Below, in pieces: positions 8,226-15,714 of a DNA stretch of 64,000 bases (position 1 is the first letter of the stretch; each line of letters opens with the position of its first letter). Both the position numbers and the translations under genes were made by a program. This DNA comes from JAIBJN01 sp963847985 (GTDB taxonomy: Bacteria > Actinomycetota > Thermoleophilia > Gaiellales > Gaiellaceae). Where the stretch lies: assembly GCA_963847985.1 (NCBI GenBank), contig CAWKBS010000008.1, positions 372,001 to 436,000 on the forward strand, written 5' to 3'. The notes beneath the pieces were generated by a model. The model ran no database searches. It saw nothing but the letters and a program-made list of their open reading frames with translations, and was not told the DNA's origin.

Positions 8226-9791
8226 GTGACGACAGTCTCGGAAGCCGCCGCGCCTCCTGCCGTCGCCGCGTCCGTCGGGCGCGGGCGGCTGGGCGTCGTC
8301 GTCTTCGTCGCGGGCGCCGCCACGCTTGCGACCGAGATCGCCGCATCCCGGCTCCTGGCGCCCTACTTCGGGAGCTCGACGATCGTCTGGGCGAACATCA
8401 TCGGGCTGATCCTGCTCTACCTCTCACTGGGCTACTGGCTCGGCGGGAAGGTGGCCGACCGCCGGCCGGAGCCGCGGCTCCTCGGCTGGATAATCCTGGT
8501 CGCGGCGGGAGCCGTCGCGCTGACGCCCTTCATCGCGCGGCCGATCCTCGAGGTCACCCTGCGCGGCCTCGACGCCGTCTCCGTCGGCGCCGTCGTCGGC
8601 TCCTTCTTCGCCGCCCTGGCGCTCTTCGCGATCCCGATCACGCTGCTCGGCGCGGTGGCGCCGTTCGCCATCCGCCTCGCGCTCGTGGACGTGGCCGAGG
8701 CCGGCGCGGTCGCCGGCCGCCTCTACGCGCTCTCCACGGTCGGGAGCATCGTGGGGACGTTCCTCTCGGCGATCGTGACCATCCCGCTCGTGGGGACGCA
8801 GCGGACGATGCTCGGCTGCGCCGTCCTGCTCGTGCTCGCCGCGGCGCTCCTGCTCGGCCCGCGCTGGCAGCTCCTGACCCTCGCCGCCACCGGCCTGCTC
8901 TTCGTCCCCGCGGGGACGATCAAGGCGAGCAGCGGCCTCCTGTTCGAGACCGAGTCGTCCTACCAGTACATCCAGATCGTCGAGCGCTCGGACGGTTCTC
9001 GCGCGCTCAAGCTGAACGAGGGTGTGGCCGTGCACTCGGTCTGGCACGAGGATTCGGTGCTGACCGGCGGGGTCTGGGACACGTTCCTGCTCGTGCCCCC
9101 GCTGCTCGACCGGCCGGTCGAGAGGATGCTCGTCGTCGGGAACGCGGGCGGCACCGTCGCGCGGGCGTTCGGCGAGCTCTATCCGGACGTCGAGATCGAC
9201 GGCGTCGAGATCGACCCGGAGGTCAGCGAGGCGTCCCGGCGCTGGCTCGGGCTGAACGACAATCCGAACCTGAACGTGATCACGGACGACGGCAGGCCGT
9301 TCCTCGAGCTGACGGACGAGACGTACGACCTCATCGTCGTCGATGCCTACCACCAGCCGTACATCCCGTTCTACCTGGCGACGCGCGAGTTCTTCCAGGC
9401 GGTCCGGGAGCATCTGCGGCCCGGGGGAGTCGTCGCGCTGAACGTCGCCGGTGTGCCCGGGGACGAGCGCCTCTCCGAGTCGATCGGGAGCACGCTGCTG
9501 GCCGAGTTCCCGGGGGCCTGGCGCTGGCAGCCGCTGCGCTTCAACGAGCTCATGCTCGGCTTCGACACCGAGGTCGGTCGGGACGCGCTGATCGAGCGGG
9601 TGGAGGCGGCCCCCGCCGAGGTCGAGTCGCTCGTCCCGCTCTTCCAGGACGAGCTCGCTCCCGTCGCCGCCGTCGACCGGCCGCTCACGGACGACCGCGC
9701 GCCCGTGGAATGGCTCACCGACCGCATGATCATCGACTTCGTCGCCCGCGGCGGCGAGCTCGACGAGGACTACCTGCCGACGCGCCCGTAG
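8226..9791 (+). CDS. Membrane-fused spermidine synthase-like methyltransferase-fold protein
   Basis: A 521-residue fusion of about seven membrane helices (1-230) with a C-terminal spermidine-synthase-like Rossmann domain (about 240-490). The N-terminal FVAGAATLATEIAASRLLAPYFGSS is typical of the fused-SpeE membrane half. In the enzyme half the nucleotide loop reads GNAGGTVARAF rather than the usual GGGDG, while acidic residues in EIDPEV, TDDGRPF and VVDAYHQP are kept. True polyamine synthesis is therefore doubtful; another aminopropyl- or methyl-transfer role is possible. GTG 8226 lies four bases after the phosphatase stop, so it is probably in the same operon. Confidence 0.85.
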   Translation: MTTVSEAAAPPAVAASVGRGRLGVVVFVAGAATLATEIAASRLLAPYFGSSTIVWANIIGLILLYLSLGYWLGGKVADRRPEPRLLGWIILVAAGAVALTPFIARPILEVTLRGLDAVSVGAVVGSFFAALALFAIPITLLGAVAPFAIRLALVDVAEAGAVAGRLYALSTVGSIVGTFLSAIVTIPLVGTQRTMLGCAVLLVLAAALLLGPRWQLLTLAATGLLFVPAGTIKASSGLLFETESSYQYIQIVERSDGSRALKLNEGVAVHSVWHEDSVLTGGVWDTFLLVPPLLDRPVERMLVVGNAGGTVARAFGELYPDVEIDGVEIDPEVSEASRRWLGLNDNPNLNVITDDGRPFLELTDETYDLIVVDAYHQPYIPFYLATREFFQAVREHLRPGGVVALNVAGVPGDERLSESIGSTLLAEFPGAWRWQPLRFNELMLGFDTEVGRDALIERVEAAPAEVESLVPLFQDELAPVAAVDRPLTDDRAPVEWLTDRMIIDFVARGGELDEDYLPTRP

Positions 9792-10183
9792 AGCGCGCCG
9801 GACGCGAGCGCCCCGATCAGGACGCCGGCGGCGAGGAGCTGCGCCGAGGCGGGAAGCCCGCCGGCCTTGTGCCAGCCGCGGACGCGGTGGCTCGGGAAGA
9901 GCTTGCGCCCTCCGGGGCGTGGAAGCGGAAGCACGTGCTCGAGATCGGGGACCGAGGCGCCGACGGCGCCGACCACCGCGGGGTCGAGCGGCCCGCGTGC
10001 GGCGGCGAGCAGGGCGAGCCCGGCGACGCCGCTCAACGTCTCGAAGCGCCTTGAGGCAACGTCCTGGTGCGGGACCGCGTCCCCGGCCGCGTGGGTCGCG
10101 AGACCCAGGACGAGCGCCAGGCCGCGCGTCCCGGCGAGGGCTCCGACCAGCCCGCCGGTGGCCACGTGAAGCGAGACGATCAC
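9770..10183 (-). CDS. DUF457/YdjM-like membrane protein, putative metal-dependent hydrolase
   Basis: A protein of up to 137 residues with three or four hydrophobic stretches and conserved His/Asp clusters: THAAGDAVPHQD (about 30-41), VPDLEHVLP, and SHRVRGWHK. These resemble the membrane-bound metal-dependent hydrolase family DUF457. The start is interesting: an almost full-length Shine-Dalgarno complement, GGAGGTGATC, lies at 10178-10187 (minus strand), so GTG 10183 sits inside the ribosome site. The functional start may instead be GTG 10165, beginning VATGGLVGAL. Its 3' end overlaps the preceding plus-strand gene by 22 bases. Confidence 0.72.
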   Translation of the reverse strand: MIVSLHVATGGLVGALAGTRGLALVLGLATHAAGDAVPHQDVASRRFETLSGVAGLALLAAARGPLDPAVVGAVGASVPDLEHVLPLPRPGGRKLFPSHRVRGWHKAGGLPASAQLLAAGVLIGALASGALYGRVGR

Positions 10184-10227
10184 CTCCGAAGGATTGCAGC
10201 CGCGGCTTCGTCTAACATCCTTGGCCG

Positions 10228-11187
10228 GTGGGTCGAGTAGCGGGAATCCTTGGAGTCTTCGTCGTCGCGCTCGCGCTGGCGTCGCCCGTAGGGGCGCAGG
10301 ACCCCACGGTCCCGGCCGGGGTGACGGTGTCCGGCGTGGACCTGAGCGGTCTCACCTCGACCCAGGCGACCGAGGCGCTCCAGGCGTTCTTCGACCAGCC
10401 GCTTGCGCTCGCCGTGGGCCCCGGCACGGCCACGGTCGCGCCGAGCCTTCTCGGCGCCCGGGCCCGCGTCGGCCAGGCCGTCGCCGCGGCGCTCGCCGCC
10501 GCCCCCGGAACGGCCCTGAAGCTCGAGGTCACCGTCGTCGACTGGCGGCTCAGAGCCTGGATCAAGCGCCAGGCGAAGAGCTTCGACCGCGCGGCCGTCT
10601 CGGCGCGGGCGCGCCTCGTCGGCGTCACCCCGCATCTGACGGAGGCCAAGCCGGGGCGGAGCATCGTTCGACCGCATGCGCGGATCCGGCTGCTCGGAGC
10701 GTTGCTGAACCACCGCCGCGAGGGCGTCTCTCTGCCGGTTCGCACCCTTCGCCCGGCCGTTTCGGCCGGCCGGTTCGGCCCCGCGATCGTCATCCGGCGC
10801 GGCTCGAAGCGGCTGACCCTCTTCCGCAGCGCGGGCCCAGGGGCGATGCGGGTGGTGCGAACGTTCCCGATCGCCACCGGTATGGCCGCCTACCCGACGC
10901 CGCTCGGCAGCTTCACCATCCGGCGGATGGCGCGGAATCCCTGGTGGTACCCGCCCCGGAGCGACTGGGCCAAGGGCGCGAAGCCGATCCCGCCCGGCCC
11001 CGGCAACCCGCTCGGCACGCGCTGGATGGGCCTGAGCGTCGGCGGCGTGGGGATCCACGGAACGCCGAATGCCGCTTCGATCGGCTACTCCGCCTCGCAC
11101 GGCTGCATCCGCATGCGGATCTCCAACGCCGAGTGGCTCTTCGAGCGCGTCCGGCTCGGAACTCCCGTCTTCATCGTCGGATCCTGA
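10228..11187 (+). CDS. Secreted L,D-transpeptidase (YkuD) with peptidoglycan-binding-4-like region
   Basis: A 319-residue exported enzyme that makes 3-3 peptidoglycan cross-links or anchors proteins to the wall. It starts with a signal peptide (about 1-23, cut after VGA). A middle region (GVDLSGLTSTQATEALQ, about 38-170) resembles the domain found before YkuD domains. The catalytic YkuD domain (about 190-319) contains GIHGTPN and the catalytic SHGCIRM motif with Cys near residue 293. The GTG 10228 start has TAACAT nine bases upstream (10213-10218), possibly its -10 box, and no ribosome site. Confidence 0.93.
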   Translation: MGRVAGILGVFVVALALASPVGAQDPTVPAGVTVSGVDLSGLTSTQATEALQAFFDQPLALAVGPGTATVAPSLLGARARVGQAVAAALAAAPGTALKLEVTVVDWRLRAWIKRQAKSFDRAAVSARARLVGVTPHLTEAKPGRSIVRPHARIRLLGALLNHRREGVSLPVRTLRPAVSAGRFGPAIVIRRGSKRLTLFRSAGPGAMRVVRTFPIATGMAAYPTPLGSFTIRRMARNPWWYPPRSDWAKGAKPIPPGPGNPLGTRWMGLSVGGVGIHGTPNAASIGYSASHGCIRMRISNAEWLFERVRLGTPVFIVGS

Positions 11188-11221
11188 GCGGCAGCCCGCC
11201 GCTACACTCGGTGGCGGTCTC

Positions 11222-11785
11222 ATGGCGCGCCGCGTGAAGCTCATCCTGCAGGCGGCGGCCGTTTTCGTGGTCGTCCTCCTCGTCGCGCTCCTCGGCTGGA
11301 AGGTGACCGAGCAGGCGGAGGGCCGCGGCCTCGACGCCGCTCTCGAGCGGGGCGAGCGCCCGCACGCGCCCGCGCTCGTCTTCGACACGCTGGACGGTGA
11401 GGGGGAGATCCGCCTGTCCGACTACCGGGGCAAGGCCGTCGTCCTCAACTTCTGGGCGTCCTGGTGCGAGCCGTGCAAGGACGAGGCGCCGCTGCTCGAG
11501 GACGCCTGGCGGCGCTACCGCGGTGACGGCCTCGTCGTCCTCGGGATCGACGCGCAGGACTTCCGCACCGACGCGCAGCGCTTCGTCGATCGCTACCGGC
11601 TCACGTACCCGATGGCGTTCGACGGACACGGTTCGAGCCTCGGGCGCTTCGGCAACACCGGCTTCCCCGAGACCTGGTTCGTCGGCCGGGACGGGCGCCT
11701 CGTCGGCGAGCATGTCGTCGGGCCCTTCACACAGGAGCAGCTCGAGGAGAACGTCCGGGCCGCGCTCGACACTCCCGCGGCATGA
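11222..11785 (+). CDS. Membrane-anchored TlpA/ResA/CcmG-type thioredoxin
   Basis: A 187-residue thiol-disulfide oxidoreductase facing the cell exterior. It has a signal-anchor (about 8-27) and a thioredoxin-like domain (about 48-187) with the active site WCEPC (C82, C85) and a cis-Pro in GFPETW. In this family it keeps apocytochrome c or other exported proteins reduced. Its stop overlaps the start of ccmH (ATGA) and ccdA follows, so the three form a cytochrome c maturation module. TACACT at 11203-11208 is a plausible -10 box with a 13-base gap to ATG. Confidence 0.93.
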   Translation: MARRVKLILQAAAVFVVVLLVALLGWKVTEQAEGRGLDAALERGERPHAPALVFDTLDGEGEIRLSDYRGKAVVLNFWASWCEPCKDEAPLLEDAWRRYRGDGLVVLGIDAQDFRTDAQRFVDRYRLTYPMAFDGHGSSLGRFGNTGFPETWFVGRDGRLVGEHVVGPFTQEQLEENVRAALDTPAA

Positions 11786-12243
11786 GGCGGGCGCTCGGCC
11801 TCGTCCTCGTCGCCGCGCTGCTGGCCTCGACCGCGTGCGGCGGGGAGAGCGACGAGCAGCCCACCCTTGCCGAGCTCGAGAAGAAGTTCATCTGCCCGAC
11901 CTGCCAGACGACGCTCGAGCTGTCGAACGCGCCCGTTGCCGAGCGCATGCGCGACTTCATCCAGCAGCGGCTCGCCGCCGGCGACTCCGAGGAAGAGATC
12001 GAGGAGGCCCTCGTGGCGCAGTTCGGCGAGGCAGTGCTCGCCTCGCCGCCGAAGGAAGGCTTCAACCTCCTCGCCTGGGTGCTGCCGCTCGCGGGCGGGG
12101 CGATCGCGGTTGCGGCGGTCGCGGTCGCGCTGCGCCGCTGGAGCCGGGCGCGCCCGGAGACCGCGCCCGCGACTGCCGGCGCGCCGCTCGATCCCGAGCT
12201 CGAGCGCCGCGTCGACGACGCGCTCCGCCGCTTCGACGGATAG
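11782..12243 (+). CDS. ccmH: CcmH-family cytochrome c maturation lipoprotein
   Basis: A 153-residue protein with a lipoprotein signal ending at Cys19 (STAC), followed by the CcmH domain with the redox motif CPTC at 38-41, then a membrane helix (about 93-113) and a cytoplasmic tail. CcmH accepts electrons from the thioredoxin/CcdA pathway and reduces the heme-binding cysteines of apocytochrome c. The ATG overlaps the stop of the TlpA-like gene. The domain order (lipobox, CPTC domain, single transmembrane helix) is that of the short family form. Confidence 0.92.
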   Translation: MRRALGLVLVAALLASTACGGESDEQPTLAELEKKFICPTCQTTLELSNAPVAERMRDFIQQRLAAGDSEEEIEEALVAQFGEAVLASPPKEGFNLLAWVLPLAGGAIAVAAVAVALRRWSRARPETAPATAGAPLDPELERRVDDALRRFDG

Positions 12244-12414
12244 ATGCTCGACCGGCGGTCAGCGCACTCGCGGATGGCGGCTGCGACACGGCGCCTGATC
12301 GTCGCGCTCGCCCTAACATGTACGTGCCGGTACGCGCCGCGGGCGATCGCGGCGCCCGGCTTGGTCGCAGCCACCCCCGACAAGCACGCCGACCACCGGC
12401 CGAGCATCTGACCG

Positions 12415-13119
12415 ATGGAAGCGAAGATCCCGCTCGCGTTCGCAGCAGGCCTCGTCTCTTTCGCCACGCCGTGCGTGCTGCCGCTCGTCCCCGGCTACCT
12501 GGCGGTCGTCTCCGGGCAGCCCGCCGGTGTGGGAGGCCGGCGCGTCCTCCTCGCCAGCCTGCCGTTCGTCGCGGGCTTCACGGCGGTGTTCGTGGCGCTC
12601 GGCGCCGCCGTCGCCGCCGCCGGGAGCCTCTTCGGGGAGAACCGCGAGCTCCTGCTCGCCGTCGCGGGGCTCGTCGTCGTCGTGCTCGGCTTCGCCATGA
12701 TGGGCCTGCTGCCGCTCCCCTTCCTCGACCGCCTGGTCGCTCCCGGGCTCGTGGAGGGCGCGCGGAGCACCGGTTCGGCGGCGCTCCTGGGCGCGGCGTT
12801 CGGCCTCTGCGCCGCCCCGTGCATCGGCCCTGTGCTCGCGGGTATCCTCGCCCTCGCGGGCGAGGGCCAGACCGTCGCGCAGGGAACGCTGCTGCTGCTC
12901 GTCTACTCCCTCGGGCTCGCGCTCCCGTTCCTGCTCGTCGGCGTCGGCTTCGACCGCGCCCTCGGCGCGTTCCGCTGGCTCCGCGACCACTACCCGGTCT
13001 TCCGGGTCATCGCGGGCGCGATGCTCGTCGCGCTCGGGCTCCTGCTCTTCTTCGACCGCTTCTGGTGGCTGAACGTGGCGGTGAACCGGGTGTTCGAGTT
13101 CTTCGGGCTCGGCGTCTAG
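12415..13119 (+). CDS. ccdA: CcdA-type cytochrome c biogenesis / thiol reductant transporter
   Basis: A 234-residue polytopic membrane protein with six helices that carries electrons from cytoplasmic thioredoxin to the outside. The two redox cysteines are present, C20 in FATPC and C136 in CAAPC, each in a helix with the family's Pro kink. The length matches CcdA rather than full DsbD. It lies 171 bases after ccmH; that interval holds only a short unconvincing reading frame. It ends 12 bases from the convergent DUF309 gene. Confidence 0.94.
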   Translation: MEAKIPLAFAAGLVSFATPCVLPLVPGYLAVVSGQPAGVGGRRVLLASLPFVAGFTAVFVALGAAVAAAGSLFGENRELLLAVAGLVVVVLGFAMMGLLPLPFLDRLVAPGLVEGARSTGSAALLGAAFGLCAAPCIGPVLAGILALAGEGQTVAQGTLLLLVYSLGLALPFLLVGVGFDRALGAFRWLRDHYPVFRVIAGAMLVALGLLLFFDRFWWLNVAVNRVFEFFGLGV

Positions 13120-13131
13120 GCGCCGAACGCG

Positions 13132-13389
13132 TCAACCCTTGAGCACGGGTGGGGGCAGGTCGGGGTAGCGGCCGCGCGCCGCCTCGACCGACGCGAGGAG
13201 CCCCGCCACATCGAGCCCGCGGTGCGCCGGTGCGTACGGGCCCAGGCGCCTGAGCGCCTTCTCGAGCTGGCGCTCGCAGCCGACCTCGTTCGCGCGCCCG
13301 GCCTGGTACCACGCCACCGCCACATGGACGAGACCCTGGAAGAAGTCGCGCTCGGGCTCCTCGGCCGCGCGCCAGGCGTCCTCCAGCAC
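13132..13389 (-). CDS. DUF309 family protein, start codon unclear
   Basis: A small helical DUF309 protein of unknown function. From GTG 13389 only 85 residues are read (VLEDAW...). The frame is open back to 13464, and those upstream codons encode ELARGLELIRAGRYYDAHE, which is the recognisable N-terminal part of the family with its conserved HE motif. No ATG, GTG or TTG exists in that extension, so translation probably begins at a non-standard codon near 13450 or depends on the overlapping Rieske gene, whose stop (13451-13453) lies inside the extension. The start given is only the first canonical codon. Confidence 0.75.
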   Translation of the reverse strand: MLEDAWRAAEEPERDFFQGLVHVAVAWYQAGRANEVGCERQLEKALRRLGPYAPAHRGLDVAGLLASVEAARGRYPDLPPPVLKG

Positions 13390-13450
13390 CTCGTGGGCGT
13401 CGTAGTAGCGGCCGGCGCGGATCAGCTCGAGGCCGCGCGCGAGCTCGTCC

Positions 13451-13762
13451 TCAGAGGACGACCTTCACCTCGCCGTCCTCGACGACGACCTCGTACGTCT
13501 CGAGCTTGATGGCGCGGTCGAACTCGTTCTCGCCCGTTCGCACGTCGTACTGCCAGCCGTGCCAGGGGCACGCGACGACGCACCCCTTCAGCTTCCCGTG
13601 CCCGACCGGGCCGCCCATGTGGAGGCACGCGGCCTGGGTCGCATAGAAGCCGTCGTCGCAGTGGAAGAGCGCGACCTCATGCTCCCCCGCGTGGACGACG
13701 CGCGCGCTTCCGGACGGCAGGTCATCGACTCGGGCGACGGTGTGGACCTGGCCGACGGGCAT
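13451..13762 (-). CDS. Rieske [2Fe-2S] protein
   Basis: A 103-residue single-domain Rieske protein of the ferredoxin/NirD-like type, acting as an electron carrier for an oxygenase or reductase. Cluster ligands are complete: C46-x-H48 in CLHMGG and C65-x2-H68 in CPWHGW. The length equals a bare Rieske domain with no oxygenase part. The stop overlaps the 5' extension of the DUF309 frame, so the two are probably expressed together. No partner oxygenase is visible nearby. Confidence 0.93.
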   Translation of the reverse strand: MPVGQVHTVARVDDLPSGSARVVHAGEHEVALFHCDDGFYATQAACLHMGGPVGHGKLKGCVVACPWHGWQYDVRTGENEFDRAIKLETYEVVVEDGEVKVVL

Positions 13763-13821
13763 CGCGGCAACGCTACCAAACGCCTTTCCCGATGCGGCTT
13801 CGGGCTGGTACGCTGCCGCCC

Positions 13822-14130
13822 GTGGCGACGATCCTGCTCGTTGGGGTCGATCTCTTCTTTCGAGGGAAGCTCGACGTGCTCCTCGGCGAAAGCCATCGGT
13901 TGACGACGACCGAGAGCGTCGACCCGCCCGACCTGATCATCTGCGATCTCGCGCGGGTCGAGGCGTACGAGGTGGCCGACACGTACCCGGACGTGCCCAT
14001 CCTCGGATACACGAACCACACCGACACGGCGGGCCTGCGAGCGGGTCAGACGGCGGGCCTGGACCAGGTCGTCGCCCGCTCCGCGCTCTCCGAGCGGGCG
14101 GCGCAACTCGTGGACGAGCTCGTTACGTAG
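13822..14130 (+). CDS. Receiver-like small protein
   Basis: A 102-residue protein with a CheY-like alternating beta/alpha pattern: a hydrophobic first strand (TILLVGVDLFF), DLIICDLARV in the place of the phospho-acceptor strand, VPILGYTNH as the next strand and a C-terminal helix. The first acidic pair and the final conserved lysine of true receivers are not evident, so it is probably a degenerate, non-phosphorylated receiver. GTG 13822 has TACGCT seven bases upstream (13809-13814). It ends nine bases before the ferredoxin start. Confidence 0.65.
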   Translation: MATILLVGVDLFFRGKLDVLLGESHRLTTTESVDPPDLIICDLARVEAYEVADTYPDVPILGYTNHTDTAGLRAGQTAGLDQVVARSALSERAAQLVDELVT

Positions 14131-14133
14131 ACT
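14128..14133 (+). promoter_or_regulatory. -10 element TAGACT for leaderless ferredoxin mRNA
   Basis: TAGACT ends six bases before GTG 14140 and overlaps the stop of the upstream gene (14128-14130). No ribosome binding site lies between it and the start. The identical hexamer and spacing occur at 19783 and 43409. Confidence 0.5.
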
Positions 14134-14139
14134 GGCCGC

Positions 14140-14451
14140 GTGACCTACATCATCGCCGAGCCTTGCATCGACATACTGGACAAATCCTGTGTGGACGTGT
14201 GCCCGGTGGACTGCATCCACGAGGCCGACCGGATGCTCGTCATCGACCCCGAGGAGTGCATCGACTGCGGCGCCTGCGAGCCGGAGTGCCCGGTCGAGGC
14301 CATCTTCCCGGAGGATGCGCTCCCGGAGAAGTGGGAGCCCTTCGTCAAGATCAACTACGCCTACGGGGACGGGATGGACGTCGTGAACCAGCTCGCGCAG
14401 GCGTACGCCGAAGAGCACAACGTCCAGAATCCCCCGCTCGACCAGCGTTAG
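14140..14451 (+). CDS. fdxA: 7Fe ferredoxin (FdxA type)
   Basis: A 103-residue ferredoxin, the normal FdxA length. Cysteines at 9, 17, 21, 25, 40, 43, 46 and 50 are visible. By family pattern C9, C17 and C50 bind a [3Fe-4S] cluster and C21, C40, C43 and C46 a [4Fe-4S] cluster, leaving C25 extra. The CVDVCPVDC and CIDCGACEPECP segments are diagnostic. It supplies low-potential electrons to cytosolic redox enzymes. The GTG start is leaderless in layout. Confidence 0.95.
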   Translation: MTYIIAEPCIDILDKSCVDVCPVDCIHEADRMLVIDPEECIDCGACEPECPVEAIFPEDALPEKWEPFVKINYAYGDGMDVVNQLAQAYAEEHNVQNPPLDQR

Positions 14452-14474
14452 ACAGCGAGGGAGGAGCCACGGCC

Positions 14475-15560
14475 ATTCAGGCCGACGACGCGCAGCGTGA
14501 CGCCTTCGCCGAGCGCCTCTTCGGAGCGGCCCTCGGCGCCTACGAGCTGATGACCGTCCATCTCGGCGACCGCCTGGGCTACTACCGGGCGCTGGGTGAG
14601 AGCGACGGCCTCACCTCGGCCGGCCTCGCCGAGGCGACCCGCACCGACGAGCGCTACGCGCGCGAGTGGCTGGAGCAGCAGGCGGTCGCCGGGATCGTCG
14701 AGGTCGACGACGTCGCCGCGGCGCCCGGCGAGCGGAGCTACTCGCTTCCTGCCGGGCACGCCGAGGTGCTGGTCGAGAAGGACTCGCTCGCCCACGTGAT
14801 GCCGATGGCCCGCTTCGGCGCGTCCATGGCGCAGACGCTCCCGGCCGTCGAGGAGGCCTTCCGCACGGGCGGCGGCGTCTCGTGGGAGGCGTTCGGGCAG
14901 CTCGGGCGCGACGCGCAGGGCGACGCGAACCGGCCGCTCTTCGCGAACCTGCTCGGCCAGGAGTGGCTGCCCGCGATCGCGGACGTCCACGAGCGCCTGC
15001 TCGCCGACCCGCCCGCCCGCGTGGCCGACATCGCCTGCGGCGCCGGCTGGTCGAGCATCGCCGTCGCGCGCGCCTACCCGAAGGTCGCCGTGGACGGCTA
15101 CGACCTCGACGCTGCCTCCATCGAGCTCGCCCGCGAGAACGTCGCCGGGACGGATGTGGCCGACCGCGTGACCTTTCACCTCCGCGACGCGGGCGACCGG
15201 GAGCTGGCGGGCTCGTACCAGCTCGTCACCGTCTTCGAGGCGATCCACGACATGTCGCAGCCCGTGGAGGTCCTGCGGGCGCTGCGCGGCCTCGCCGCCG
15301 AGGACGGCGCCGTGATCGTCATGGACGAGCGCGTCGCCGACACGTTCACCGCGCCCGGGGACGAGGTCGAGCGGCTGATGTACACCTACAGCGTCCTCTG
15401 CTGCCTTCCGGTCGGCCTGTCGGACACGCCCTCTGCCGCCACCGGCACGGTCATGCGGGCGGACACGCTGCGCGGCTACGCGACCGAGGCGGGCTTCGCC
15501 GAGGTCGAGGTGCTGCCCATCGAGCACGACGTCTTCCGCTTCTACCGCTTGCACGTCTGA
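14475..15560 (+). CDS. SAM-dependent methyltransferase, probable ATT start
   Basis: A class I methyltransferase of about 361 residues. It has an N-terminal winged-helix dimerisation region (about 10-90; FGAALGAYELMTVHLGDRLGYY) and a Rossmann domain from about 170 with ADIACGAGWSS as the SAM loop and DGYDLD as the acidic ribose-binding loop. The first ATG in frame (14550) would cut off the conserved FGAALGAYELM segment. ATT at 14475 sits eight bases after the strong ribosome site GAGGGAGGAG (14457-14466), so it is the best start. The substrate is unknown. Confidence 0.85.
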   Translation: MQADDAQRDAFAERLFGAALGAYELMTVHLGDRLGYYRALGESDGLTSAGLAEATRTDERYAREWLEQQAVAGIVEVDDVAAAPGERSYSLPAGHAEVLVEKDSLAHVMPMARFGASMAQTLPAVEEAFRTGGGVSWEAFGQLGRDAQGDANRPLFANLLGQEWLPAIADVHERLLADPPARVADIACGAGWSSIAVARAYPKVAVDGYDLDAASIELARENVAGTDVADRVTFHLRDAGDRELAGSYQLVTVFEAIHDMSQPVEVLRALRGLAAEDGAVIVMDERVADTFTAPGDEVERLMYTYSVLCCLPVGLSDTPSAATGTVMRADTLRGYATEAGFAEVEVLPIEHDVFRFYRLHV

Positions 15561-15596
15561 CCCGCAAGCCGTGGCGTCGGCCCGACGCGCCCAGAG

Positions 15597-15714
15597 CCCA
15601 AGCTTGTGTTCCACGCGCACAAGCTCCGGCGCGTCCCTCCCGGCCATGACCTTGCGATGGAACCGGTGCCCCGGGGAGTCCCGCAGGCTTGTGCCGGTGG
15701 AACACAAGCTCGGG
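15597..15714. repeat. Long inverted repeat between convergent genes
   Basis: Arms at 15597-15624 and 15687-15714 are complementary over 28 positions with about three mismatches; the core AGCTTGTGTTCCAC (15601-15614) is perfectly matched by 15697-15710. Each arm is also a hairpin by itself (CTTGTG...CACAAG). The spacer is 62 bases. It fills the gap between the methyltransferase stop and the MFS stop, so it may serve as a two-way terminator or be a small mobile repeat. Confidence 0.75.

Noticed and set aside
5378..8323. A 981-codon minus-strand frame
   Set aside because: It is the complement of the SpoIIE-type phosphatase gene.
12244..12411. A 55-codon frame between ccmH and ccdA with a weak signal-like stretch
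   Set aside because: It has no ribosome site and no family resemblance, with unusual composition for a real secreted peptide; more likely leader sequence of ccdA.
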